NCBI GenBank assembly: GCA_002308615.1
Contig: DBWC01000116.1
Location: 1 to 10,885 of the forward strand
From: Clostridiales bacterium UBA1248
Lineage (GTDB): Bacteria; Bacillota; Clostridia; Oscillospirales; CAG-272
DNA: 10,885 nucleotides
Reading direction: 5' to 3'
Shown here: positions 1-6,263 of the stretch, piece by piece
How positions within the stretch are numbered: the first letter of the stretch is position 1
Layout of the letters: each line of letters begins with the position of its first letter
Position numbers and translations under genes: made by a program
The notes under the pieces: model-generated
The model's input: only the letters and a program-made list of their open reading frames with translations
Databases searched by the model: none
What the model was told of the DNA's origin: nothing

Positions 1-42
1 ACAAAAGTGGTGTGTGAAGAATTTGATTTGGTTTATGCATAA
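1..42 (+). CDS. possible 3' end of an upstream gene (partial)
   Basis: Frame 1 is open from the first base and reads T-K-V-V-C-E-E-F-D-L-V-Y-A before a TAA at 40-42. The residues look protein-like (hydrophobic and acidic, no low complexity), so this may be the C-terminus of a gene whose body lies upstream of the window. Thirteen residues are too few to assign a family. Frame 2 is also open, to position 76, but reads less like a protein end. This is a tentative call. Confidence 0.2.
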   Translation, partial: TKVVCEEFDLVYA

Positions 43-74
43 ATTCCTGTTTGCGGAGATAAAAATCAGGAATT
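42..74. repeat. inverted repeat AATTCCTG / CAGGAATT
   Basis: AATTCCTG at 42-49 is matched by its exact reverse complement CAGGAATT at 67-74, with a 17-base spacer. No T-run follows on the plus strand, so it is not a standard intrinsic terminator. It could be an operator or a messenger hairpin just upstream of the cofactor-protein remnant. An 8-base match across a 17-base gap can also occur by chance. Confidence 0.35.
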
Positions 75-77
75 AAA

Positions 78-88
78 ATGATAATCAT
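78..88. promoter_or_regulatory. Fur-box-like palindrome ATGATAATCAT
   Basis: ATGATAATCAT matches the central 11 bases of the classical Fur consensus (GATAATGATAATCATTATC) and is palindromic except for its centre. The flanks (AAA on the left, ACG on the right) do not continue the consensus, so the site would be half-strength at best. It sits 14 bases upstream of the remnant at 103. Iron control is suggested only by this match. Confidence 0.35.
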
Positions 89-102
89 ACGATGTAATTG
101 AG

Positions 103-177
103 ATGAAAATTGCAGTCACTTACGAGGACGGCGAAGTGTTCGGTCATTTCGGACACATGAATTGCCTGACGGCATGA
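103..177 (+). pseudogene. N-terminal remnant of a NifX/NafY-type dinitrogenase FeMo-cofactor protein
   Basis: An ATG at 103 opens a 24-codon frame that starts M-K-I-A-V-T-Y-E-D-G-E-V-F-G-H-F-G-H. This is the characteristic start of small clostridial proteins of the dinitrogenase iron-molybdenum cofactor family, which run to about 110-130 residues and continue from FGH into a conserved stretch. Here the match ends abruptly after the second histidine. The frame then reads M-N-C-L-T-A and stops at 175-177. No family residues resume in any frame before the hairpin at 198-225. There is no convincing ribosome binding site before the ATG. A 9-base direct repeat (CATGAATTG at 156-164 and 173-181) sits exactly where homology is lost, which fits a deletion scar. 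An expressed 24-residue peptide is possible but less likely. Confidence 0.55.
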
Positions 178-197
178 ATTGTCCCTTGAAGGACGTT

Positions 198-226
198 AAA
201 GGAGCTGCTTAACGACAGCCCCTTTT
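198..226. terminator. hairpin terminator, probably bidirectional
   Basis: AAAGG-A-GCTG (198-207) pairs with CAGC-C-CCTTT (216-225) around an 8-base loop, with a single A/C mismatch. It is followed on the plus strand by a T-rich stretch to 235. On the minus strand the same hairpin lies about 30 bases beyond the stop codon of the acetyltransferase gene at 257, so it can end the five-gene minus-strand operon. It would also end transcription from the left. Confidence 0.65.
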
Positions 227-256
227 ATCTTTTTATACAGTTTTGAGTATCGCGTT

Positions 257-1363
257 TCAGAAGTGCTCAAAGGCGCCGCAGGGGCGTTTGGGAAAGGCGC
301 GGAAGAAATCTTCACAGTCTCCGTTTACCCGCACTCCGTCAAGGTATGACGCGCTCCGTCCGTCAAGCTGCCTGTAACCGTATGCGATCTGCGCAAGCGA
401 GCCGGCGGTGAGCGTTATATCCGCCTCACGTCCGCCGTCAAGCTTTGTGATCTTGCCTTTGCCGCCGCCGTATTCGACGCGGAAGACGCCGTTTACGGTA
501 TCAAGCCCGTCTTTAACGCAGACCGTGAACGCACCTTCTTTTTGCGGATAGTCCGCCGCGGACAAGAGTTTTTCCGTGTTAAGCACGCGGGCGGAAATAT
601 CCGGCAGTATCTTATAATCGACCTTTGCATAATGCTTCAGCATAAGATCGGCTTCAAAGCAAAGCGAAAGATCGAACATTCTTACGCGGTCGTATTCGCC
701 CTCGAACATACGCAAAAACGAGAAAACCTCTTTAAGCGCTTCGGGGCTAGTATACGCAAGCTCGTTGACGTTTTGCCGCGTGTTTATATAGTTATTTACA
801 AACAGCGTTTTTTCGCCTGTTGCGACTATATACGCCGCCGGCTCGCCGCCGTCATAGTAAATATACGCCTGTTTTCCGCCGCCCGTATATTTGCTTTCGT
901 CAAAGCGCGGCATAAGCAGATTCCTGCCCTTGCTGAATTTATCGTATATCTTTATCATATCGGGCAGGCGCGACGGCCCGTACGGAACGAAATTACATCT
1001 GCGCGGTACGAAATCAATATCCTTTATATCAAATTCGGCGATCAAATGATCCGCGACCCTCTCGTACCCGAATTGGCTGTAATACGAAAACGAAAACGGG
1101 TGCAGAAGCGCGACCGCCGCGCCTTCATCCGCGGCGAGCTTCTGCATATCGGTTATCATAAGCCTGATGCTTCCCTGCCGTCTGTTCTGCACGGGAGTTG
1201 AAAGACCGCAGACGAGCAGCGTTTTTATCCAGCCCATACCGAAAGACGTATTGGTCAAAAAGAATATTCCTGTCGACAGCTCCGCTCCGTCATCATCCGT
1301 CACGGCGACGGTAAACACCTCGCCCGATTCGTACGGCTTACGGCTTTTTATGACTGTTTTCAT
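257..1363 (-). CDS. Eis-like GNAT N-acetyltransferase with C-terminal SCP2-type domain
   Basis: This 368-residue protein looks like an Eis-family enzyme, which moves acetyl from acetyl-CoA to amines such as lysines or aminoglycosides. The acetyl-CoA loop is seen near residues 52-66 (CGLSTPVQNRRQGS, the V-x-P-x-x-RR-x-G pattern). Y95 in YSQFGY lines up with the general-acid tyrosine of Eis. The last residue is phenylalanine (FEHF), and the family uses its C-terminal carboxylate in catalysis. Residues from about 270 onward resemble the sterol-carrier-like domain. The N-terminus is about 25-35 residues shorter than usual, so the first strand and helices of the GNAT fold seem reduced. The start is supported by GGGAGG nine bases upstream and by an ATGA overlap with the esterase gene before it. 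It is the last gene of the operon. The natural acceptor is unknown, and aminoglycoside resistance should not be assumed. Confidence 0.85.
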   Translation of the reverse strand: MKTVIKSRKPYESGEVFTVAVTDDDGAELSTGIFFLTNTSFGMGWIKTLLVCGLSTPVQNRRQGSIRLMITDMQKLAADEGAAVALLHPFSFSYYSQFGYERVADHLIAEFDIKDIDFVPRRCNFVPYGPSRLPDMIKIYDKFSKGRNLLMPRFDESKYTGGGKQAYIYYDGGEPAAYIVATGEKTLFVNNYINTRQNVNELAYTSPEALKEVFSFLRMFEGEYDRVRMFDLSLCFEADLMLKHYAKVDYKILPDISARVLNTEKLLSAADYPQKEGAFTVCVKDGLDTVNGVFRVEYGGGKGKITKLDGGREADITLTAGSLAQIAYGYRQLDGRSASYLDGVRVNGDCEDFFRAFPKRPCGAFEHF

Positions 1364-2157
1364 TCGTTTTTACCTCCCGTGACCGAATCGGACAGCGCCG
1401 CCGCGGCGTCAGAGCCGAGTTTTTTAAGCCCTGCCGCGCTGAAATGGCCGGCCGCCTCCGGATTCATATATTCCGGTATTTTATTCATTTCCGTCGCCTC
1501 GTCCGTGAGCATAAGGAAAAACGGATCTGTTCTGCATATCTCGTCCTGCGCTTCGATTATCTGCAGGTCTTTATCATCGTTTGTGAATCTGCCGACGCGG
1601 ATGATACAGAAGCGGCGGAGGTCCAGTTCTTCTTTGATCGATACGGACATCTCTTTTATCTGTTTTAAGTACGTTTCTTTGCTTTTTGACGCAAGAGCGT
1701 CGCTTTCGCCCTGCAGCCAGATAAGATAGATATTCCCGGAAAAATCCGATATATGCTTTTGCGCGGCTTTCGTTTTTTTGACTAAAATATCAAAGCCCGC
1801 GCCGCCTTCCATAAAATACTCGATAGTCTCCGCGCCTTTCGCCGCGCCGACCGCGACGACGGATCTGTGCGTTTTTTCTGTATAAACGCGGCAGAACGGA
1901 ACGATGAGCGTGCTGTTGCCGTACGCGGAGCCGCCTAAAACGTGCTTTGCGTGCCAGGTCATGCCCATCCAGTCCTCGTACGCGTCGCCCGCCGTGCCGT
2001 CGTATTTTAAGTTTTCTCCGAAAGGATCGCGGAGCGGAACAAGGCTGTCCGTCGCGTATTTGTACTCGTAAGCGTCCGGTACAACGGAACTGTCAAGCAG
2101 TTTTTCCGTCTGCCCCTCCATATTGCTCTGACCCGAAAATACAATTATATCCGTCAT
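1360..2157 (-). CDS. SGNH-family hydrolase, sialate O-acetylesterase/CE6-like
   Basis: This 265-residue protein belongs to the GDSL/SGNH esterases of the sialate-O-acetylesterase type, which remove acetyl or other acyl groups from sugars. The nucleophile block is FSGQSNMEG with S11. The glycine of block II lies in GAAKGAE (about 104-110). The block LQGESDA (148-154) is typical of this family, and H238 in GHFSAAG near the C-terminus is the likely catalytic histidine. There is no signal peptide, so it should act in the cytoplasm on an imported or internal substrate. The gene begins one base after the stop of the dehydrogenase gene and has no visible Shine-Dalgarno site, so it probably depends on translational coupling. 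Its stop overlaps the start of the acetyltransferase gene by four bases. Substrate is inferred only as an O-acylated carbohydrate or polyol. A distant paralogue starts at 10133. Confidence 0.85.
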   Translation of the reverse strand: MTDIIVFSGQSNMEGQTEKLLDSSVVPDAYEYKYATDSLVPLRDPFGENLKYDGTAGDAYEDWMGMTWHAKHVLGGSAYGNSTLIVPFCRVYTEKTHRSVVAVGAAKGAETIEYFMEGGAGFDILVKKTKAAQKHISDFSGNIYLIWLQGESDALASKSKETYLKQIKEMSVSIKEELDLRRFCIIRVGRFTNDDKDLQIIEAQDEICRTDPFFLMLTDEATEMNKIPEYMNPEAAGHFSAAGLKKLGSDAAAALSDSVTGGKNE

Positions 2158-2158
2158 A

Positions 2159-3253
2159 TCATTTAATTAAAAGCGTTTTTACGTTTTTGCCGGCTTTCGC
2201 GTCTTCAAAAGCCTTGTTCGTATCGGAAATATGATAAAACGAGCCGAGTTTGAGGACCGTGTCCTGAAGCTCGATATGATCTTTCAAAAATTCAAGATAC
2301 GTTTTTACGTCGCATATAGAATACTGAGACGAGCCTATCATCAGAAGAGCCTTGAACGTTATGAGCTGCGGCTGTATCTCGACACCGCCGCTGTTGCTGT
2401 ACTGGCCGGGTATAAGATACGCGCCGCGGTTGCGGAGAATATTCATCCCCTGCGGCACGGCCGAGGGCGCGCCGGACGCTTCAAAGCAAAGATCCACGCC
2501 TAAACCGCCGTTTTCTTTCTGCAGTTCTTTCGTCACTTCGTCTTTGTCTTCTCTTGTTATATTAAACACTTTATCCGCGCCGAGCTTAAGCGCTAACGCT
2601 TCTCTTTCCTTATTGTCACCCGCTGTTATCGCGTAAAGCTTTTTTACGCCGAGAGCTTTTAGATACATTACGGCGAAGCAGCCGACGGGACCGAGCCCCT
2701 GCACGACGGCGACCGTGTCCTTGCCTATGTTTATATTCGCCTGCTTTGCAAGCCTTACGGCGTGTACGGCGGTCGGCCCGGGGCACGCGAAGACCGCGGC
2801 GGCGCGCGGATCGAGACTGTCCGGGATCTTTATAAGATTGGATAACGGAGTGTAGTTGACTTCCGCAAAACCGCCGTAAAGGTAAGGAGGCTCGTCAATG
2901 CTTCCGCCGTTGGTGACCTTCATATTCACGCAGTTCGCGTCGTCGCCGGTTTTGCACAAAAGACATTCTCCGCACGGCACGGCTATATCCGCTATGACGT
3001 TGTCGCCGACCTTAAGTCCGTACTTCTCCGCTTCTTTTTCGTCACATTCGACAAGTTTTCCGACGAATTCGTGACCTATGACCGTGGGCGGCTGTACGAA
3101 CAGCGTTCCGCGGTGGAAATGCAGATCCGTACCGCAGACGCCGCTTGCGATCAGTTCGCTTTTGCCGTAGCCCGACGGCGTTTTTGTCACCTCAAATTCT
3201 TTTATTTCAAACGGTTTGAAAGGTCCTTTGAATACCGCCGCTTTTGCTTTCAT
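2159..3253 (-). CDS. zinc-dependent medium-chain alcohol/polyol dehydrogenase
   Basis: This 364-residue protein is a medium-chain dehydrogenase/reductase, oxidising a secondary alcohol to a ketone or reducing an aldehyde or ketone with NAD(P)(H). Catalytic zinc ligands are C40 (GVCGTD) and H61-E62 (GHE), with C157 (ACPGPT) a possible further ligand. Four cysteines at 94, 97, 100 and 108 form the structural-zinc lobe. The nucleotide-binding glycines are in QGLGPVG (185-191). Length is normal for the threonine/sorbitol dehydrogenase-like branch. The start has AGGAG seven bases upstream, and the gene lies 10 bases after the activase. Co-transcription with a glycyl radical enzyme suggests it acts on the substrate or product of that enzyme, as 1,3-propanediol dehydrogenase does beside glycerol dehydratase. 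The actual substrate and the NAD/NADP preference cannot be determined from the sequence. Confidence 0.9.
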   Translation of the reverse strand: MKAKAAVFKGPFKPFEIKEFEVTKTPSGYGKSELIASGVCGTDLHFHRGTLFVQPPTVIGHEFVGKLVECDEKEAEKYGLKVGDNVIADIAVPCGECLLCKTGDDANCVNMKVTNGGSIDEPPYLYGGFAEVNYTPLSNLIKIPDSLDPRAAAVFACPGPTAVHAVRLAKQANINIGKDTVAVVQGLGPVGCFAVMYLKALGVKKLYAITAGDNKEREALALKLGADKVFNITREDKDEVTKELQKENGGLGVDLCFEASGAPSAVPQGMNILRNRGAYLIPGQYSNSGGVEIQPQLITFKALLMIGSSQYSICDVKTYLEFLKDHIELQDTVLKLGSFYHISDTNKAFEDAKAGKNVKTLLIK

Positions 3254-3263
3254 TGCTTTTCTC

Positions 3264-4034
3264 CTATTCTATATTTGTTATAAAGTATTTGTCGTAAATT
3301 TCTTTGATACGGCCGACCGCCGCTTTATCCGGCGGTAAAACGTCTTTATACGCGTATGTAAGTCCAAGCGCCTCGTATTTTGAAGAGCCGAGACGGTGGA
3401 ACGGCAAAAGATCCACGCGCTTGACGCCGATATCGTTCAGTTCTTCACATATATTCTCGCAGTCAATTTCGCTCATATTGAAGCCGGGTATAAGCGGTAT
3501 GCGGACGACGACGTTTTTGTTAAGCTCAATAAGCCTTTTCAGGTTGCCGAAAATCAAAGCCTTATCGCCTTTTATCACGTCTTTGTAAAGCTTTTCGTCA
3601 GCCGTTTTTATATCAAAATAATACTCGTCGGCAAAGTCTGTAACGTCGCCGAAATTCTCCCACGGAACACATCCCGCCGTGTCTATAAGCGTCGTGACGC
3701 CGCGTTCTTTCAAGCCTTTTGACAGCTCCTTTGCGCCTTTTGACTGCAGAAGCGGCTCGCCGCCCGAAAGCGTTACGCCGCCGCCGCTTTCGCGGTAAAA
3801 ATCAACGTCTTCCATAACGTCTTCTATTATTTCGTCAACGGTCATCGTTTTGCCGGAGACTGTTTTTTTGTCGGTGTTTTTATAGCACAGCGTCTGTGTT
3901 TCGGGCGAAACACATTCCGGATTGTGACACCACGGACAGCGGAGGTTGCAGCCTTTTAAAAACACCGTAGTTCTTATGCCCGGCCCGTCTCCGACCGAAA
4001 AGCGCTGTATGCTCGATACGTTCAATTCCGTCAT
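3264..4034 (-). CDS. glycyl radical enzyme activating enzyme (radical SAM, PflA-type size)
   Basis: This 256-residue radical-SAM protein would install the glycyl radical on the enzyme encoded just upstream. The CX3CX2C motif for the [4Fe-4S] cluster is C29, C33, C36 (GCNLRCPWCHNP), preceded by GDGPGIRTTVF. SAM-binding features are GGGVTLSGGEPLL and the downstream YYFDIKT and RIPLIPGFN stretches. Activases of dehydratase-type GREs usually carry a ferredoxin-like insert with two further clusters after the radical-SAM cysteines. Here that region is only about 20 residues with C41 and C50, so the insert is absent and the layout is that of PflA. The ATG overlaps the stop of the GRE gene (ATGA), and only a weak, distant AGGA precedes it, so translation is probably coupled. 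It needs reducing conditions and acts in the cytoplasm. Confidence 0.93.
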   Translation of the reverse strand: MTELNVSSIQRFSVGDGPGIRTTVFLKGCNLRCPWCHNPECVSPETQTLCYKNTDKKTVSGKTMTVDEIIEDVMEDVDFYRESGGGVTLSGGEPLLQSKGAKELSKGLKERGVTTLIDTAGCVPWENFGDVTDFADEYYFDIKTADEKLYKDVIKGDKALIFGNLKRLIELNKNVVVRIPLIPGFNMSEIDCENICEELNDIGVKRVDLLPFHRLGSSKYEALGLTYAYKDVLPPDKAAVGRIKEIYDKYFITNIE

Positions 4035-6127
4035 AGCGACTGCTGAGTCCTGCTCAGAATATCCTCCTGTACTTCTTTAGCGAGCGTAACGTATATCGCC
4101 GAAAAGCCGGAGACTCTTACGACAAGGGTAGGGTATTTGTCCGGGTTTTCCATAGCGTCCTGCAGTACCTCGCGGGAGGTGGAATTTATCTGTATCTCCT
4201 GACCGCCGCGCGCGAAATACACGCGTATGAGCTTGAGCAGTTTTTCCCGCCTGCCGTCGTCGAACGCGGACGGCGAGAATTTCTGATTTACGACCGTACC
4301 GCACGCACAGCGCGTGTAATCCGGCTTGGAAACGCTTAACAGCGTTGAGGTGACGCCTCTTTCGTCACAGCCGTACGTGGGAGACGCGGCGTCGGACAAA
4401 GGTCTGCCCGCGAGTCTGCCGTCCGGCGTCGCCAGAAGATCACGTCCGGCGTAAATATTTGAAATATTCGCCGCCATGGCCGTATAGATCGCTCCGCCGT
4501 CAAGCGTTTTATACCGGTCGAACATATCGGACAGCGTGCTTGTGTACCACACGGCGTATTTATCGGCAAATTCGTCGTTGTTGCCGTATTTCGGCGCTGC
4601 TTTGAGTGTTTGCCTTAAACCGTCAAAGCCCTCGTAATTGTGCTTTATCGCCTCGGCGATTTCGGATAACTTTACGGTCTTATCAATGAAAACCGTTTTT
4701 TCTATCGCGGACAGACAGTCGCTGACCGTTCCTATGCCCATGAGCACCGCACCGTGAACGGACGGATATTTTGCACCGCCGCAGTTTATGTCGCGTCCGC
4801 GCTCTATACAGCAGTCGCAGAAGCAAGACAAGAACGGAGACGTGTGTTTTTCCGGCTCGGGAACGTACGACATTGCGTGTATTCTTTTAACATAGTCTTC
4901 GGCTCCCTTTGACAGCTTTTGCGTATACAGCGCCATGAATTCATCCATTGAGCCTATACCGTCAAGATACGCGGCGCCGTTATTTACGATAATATCTTCA
5001 AGAAAGCATATCGGATCGAAACGCCCGTCTGACCACGGCGGCTGTTTGCCAGTGATGAAATTCTCTATACACCCGACCATGCAGAAATCATTTACGTCTT
5101 TTTGCTCGTAGCCTTTGCGCAAAAGCGCCGCCCTGTTTACACCGTCATTCATAAGCGCCGGGTAACCGAGACCCGTGCCTATGACTTTAAGGCACCCGTC
5201 AAGAAAATCGTCCGGCGTGTCCTCCGTTATCCTTGCGGACAGATTAGGTCCGGGCATATTGACGTCTGCTACGGCGTGAAGCACGCAGTAACTCAGTCCG
5301 TTTACGGAGCAGTTCCCTTCTTCGTCAACGCCGCCTATGCAGATATTCACAACGTCGTCCGCGCCGTTATATCTGCTCTCGCAGATCTTCAAAAACGCGT
5401 TTGAAATAAGCTGTGTCGCGTAATCTTCATCTATTAAGCCGCTTTTTATATCTTTTTCAAACAGCGGGTAAAGATATCTGTCTATCCTGCCTAACGCCAT
5501 GGCGTATCTGCCCTCGCTTACAAAACAGTTATGGAGCATCCATACGAGCTGTAAGCCCTGCTCAAAGCTCTGCGGCGCCGATTTTGTAAGCGCTATGCAG
5601 TTTTCGGCTATTTTTGATAATCTGTTGTCGTCGTAGCCGTCCTTGCCTTTAAGCCCGTTTGCTTTATCCGCGTACGCCTCAAACTTCTTTATCAGCGCGC
5701 AAAGCGTCGTTTTCATACTTTGCAGAAAAATTACGGCTTTTTCGTCGTCTTTATGATTTTTTACGGATTCGTTTATACTTTCAATAAGTCCAGGTATGCC
5801 GAGTTTTACCGCGGTAAAATAATCCGGCGCGAAATGGTCAAAGCCCTGAAAAAAGTTCCGCTCCGGATATTTTAACATATATTCCGCGACTTTCTTTTTT
5901 TCGTTCTCGGACAAAACGGTATAAAACGGTCTGATGCTGCCGACTATCAGATCGTTTTTGTATATATAAGGCGCAGGACATGTGAAAAGAGCGGCGATCC
6001 CGTCGGCGCGTATTTTGGACGGATCGCTTTCTCTGCTTTTTTCATACCCTTTGCAGCGGAAATAATTCGGGCAGTATTCGCCCGACGGCTTGTTTTTCAT
6101 TTCCTCTTTCAGCTTGTTCAGTATCAT
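4031..6127 (-). CDS. glycyl radical enzyme of unknown substrate, dehydratase/lyase type
   Basis: This 698-residue enzyme has the full GRE architecture. The radical glycine is G674 in RVSGFSA, 24 residues from the C-terminus. The thiyl cysteine is C353 and the acid two residues later is E355 (MVGCIEN). Other family landmarks are DINCGGAKY (446-454), ATPDGRLAGRPLSD (566-579) and NQKFSP (614-619). A single active-site cysteine instead of a CC pair excludes pyruvate formate-lyase, although automatic annotation may name it formate acetyltransferase or PflD. E355 fits the eliminase group (glycerol, propanediol, choline, hydroxyproline enzymes), but these usually read GCVEP, not GCIEN. The protein is about 100 residues shorter than most of that group, mainly at the N-terminus, and has no targeting extension. 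Cysteines are dense at 435-440 (SCFCDCC). GAGGT lies eight bases before the ATG. First gene of the operon. Confidence 0.95.
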   Translation of the reverse strand: MILNKLKEEMKNKPSGEYCPNYFRCKGYEKSRESDPSKIRADGIAALFTCPAPYIYKNDLIVGSIRPFYTVLSENEKKKVAEYMLKYPERNFFQGFDHFAPDYFTAVKLGIPGLIESINESVKNHKDDEKAVIFLQSMKTTLCALIKKFEAYADKANGLKGKDGYDDNRLSKIAENCIALTKSAPQSFEQGLQLVWMLHNCFVSEGRYAMALGRIDRYLYPLFEKDIKSGLIDEDYATQLISNAFLKICESRYNGADDVVNICIGGVDEEGNCSVNGLSYCVLHAVADVNMPGPNLSARITEDTPDDFLDGCLKVIGTGLGYPALMNDGVNRAALLRKGYEQKDVNDFCMVGCIENFITGKQPPWSDGRFDPICFLEDIIVNNGAAYLDGIGSMDEFMALYTQKLSKGAEDYVKRIHAMSYVPEPEKHTSPFLSCFCDCCIERGRDINCGGAKYPSVHGAVLMGIGTVSDCLSAIEKTVFIDKTVKLSEIAEAIKHNYEGFDGLRQTLKAAPKYGNNDEFADKYAVWYTSTLSDMFDRYKTLDGGAIYTAMAANISNIYAGRDLLATPDGRLAGRPLSDAASPTYGCDERGVTSTLLSVSKPDYTRCACGTVVNQKFSPSAFDDGRREKLLKLIRVYFARGGQEIQINSTSREVLQDAMENPDKYPTLVVRVSGFSAIYVTLAKEVQEDILSRTQQSL

Positions 6128-6158
6128 ATTATCATACCTCGCATACTTTTACGGATAT

Positions 6159-6187
6159 ATTATATCATAAATATTTACCATTTGCAA
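6159..6187 (-). promoter_or_regulatory. promoter of the glycyl radical enzyme operon
   Basis: On the minus strand TTGCAA (6182-6187) stands exactly 17 bases before a perfect TATAAT (6159-6164). Transcription would begin near 6152, leaving a leader of about 25 bases that contains the GAGGT ribosome binding site of the GRE gene. No other promoter of this quality is seen before the downstream genes, so all five are probably transcribed from here. Confidence 0.7.
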
Positions 6188-6215
6188 TACGTATTCGGTA
6201 ATTATTCTAAATTAC
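6186..6215. promoter_or_regulatory. candidate operators between divergent promoters
   Basis: Two palindromes fill the space between the two -35 boxes. AATACGTATT at 6186-6195 is a perfect 10-base palindrome that touches the -35 box of the GRE promoter. GTAATT-ATTCTA-AATTAC at 6198-6215 is a 6-6-6 inverted repeat ending two bases before the plus-strand -35 box. A repressor or activator bound here could control both directions. No regulator gene is present in the window. Confidence 0.45.
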
Positions 6216-6217
6216 GC

Positions 6218-6246
6218 TTGACAGTTTTCGGCTTATGTGATAGTAT
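6218..6246 (+). promoter_or_regulatory. promoter of the ATPase gene
   Basis: A perfect -35 box TTGACA (6218-6223) is followed after 17 bases by TAGTAT (6241-6246), which matches four of six -10 positions. TATTAT (6244-6249) is a better -10 match but at 20-base spacing. Transcription would start around 6253, giving a very short leader before the ATG at 6264. Confidence 0.65.
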
Positions 6247-6263
6247 TATAAAGGGGGTGCGGT

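Noticed and set aside
542..1201. 219-codon open frame on the plus strand
   Set aside because: It lies fully antisense to the Eis-like gene, whose protein has recognisable motifs. The antisense product is rich in R, K, H and I without any family motif, and its opening is a by-product of codon bias.
4077..4304. 75-codon minus-strand frame inside the GRE gene
   Set aside because: It is in another frame of the region that encodes the conserved glycyl radical domain; the GRE frame is intact and motif-rich.
4031..6127. Pyruvate formate-lyase
   Set aside because: PFL has two adjacent active-site cysteines. This protein has a single C353 with E355, as in dehydratase/lyase-type GREs.
257..6127. Bacterial microcompartment locus
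   Set aside because: GREs often sit in such loci, but no shell protein, aldehyde dehydrogenase, or targeting extension on the GRE is present.
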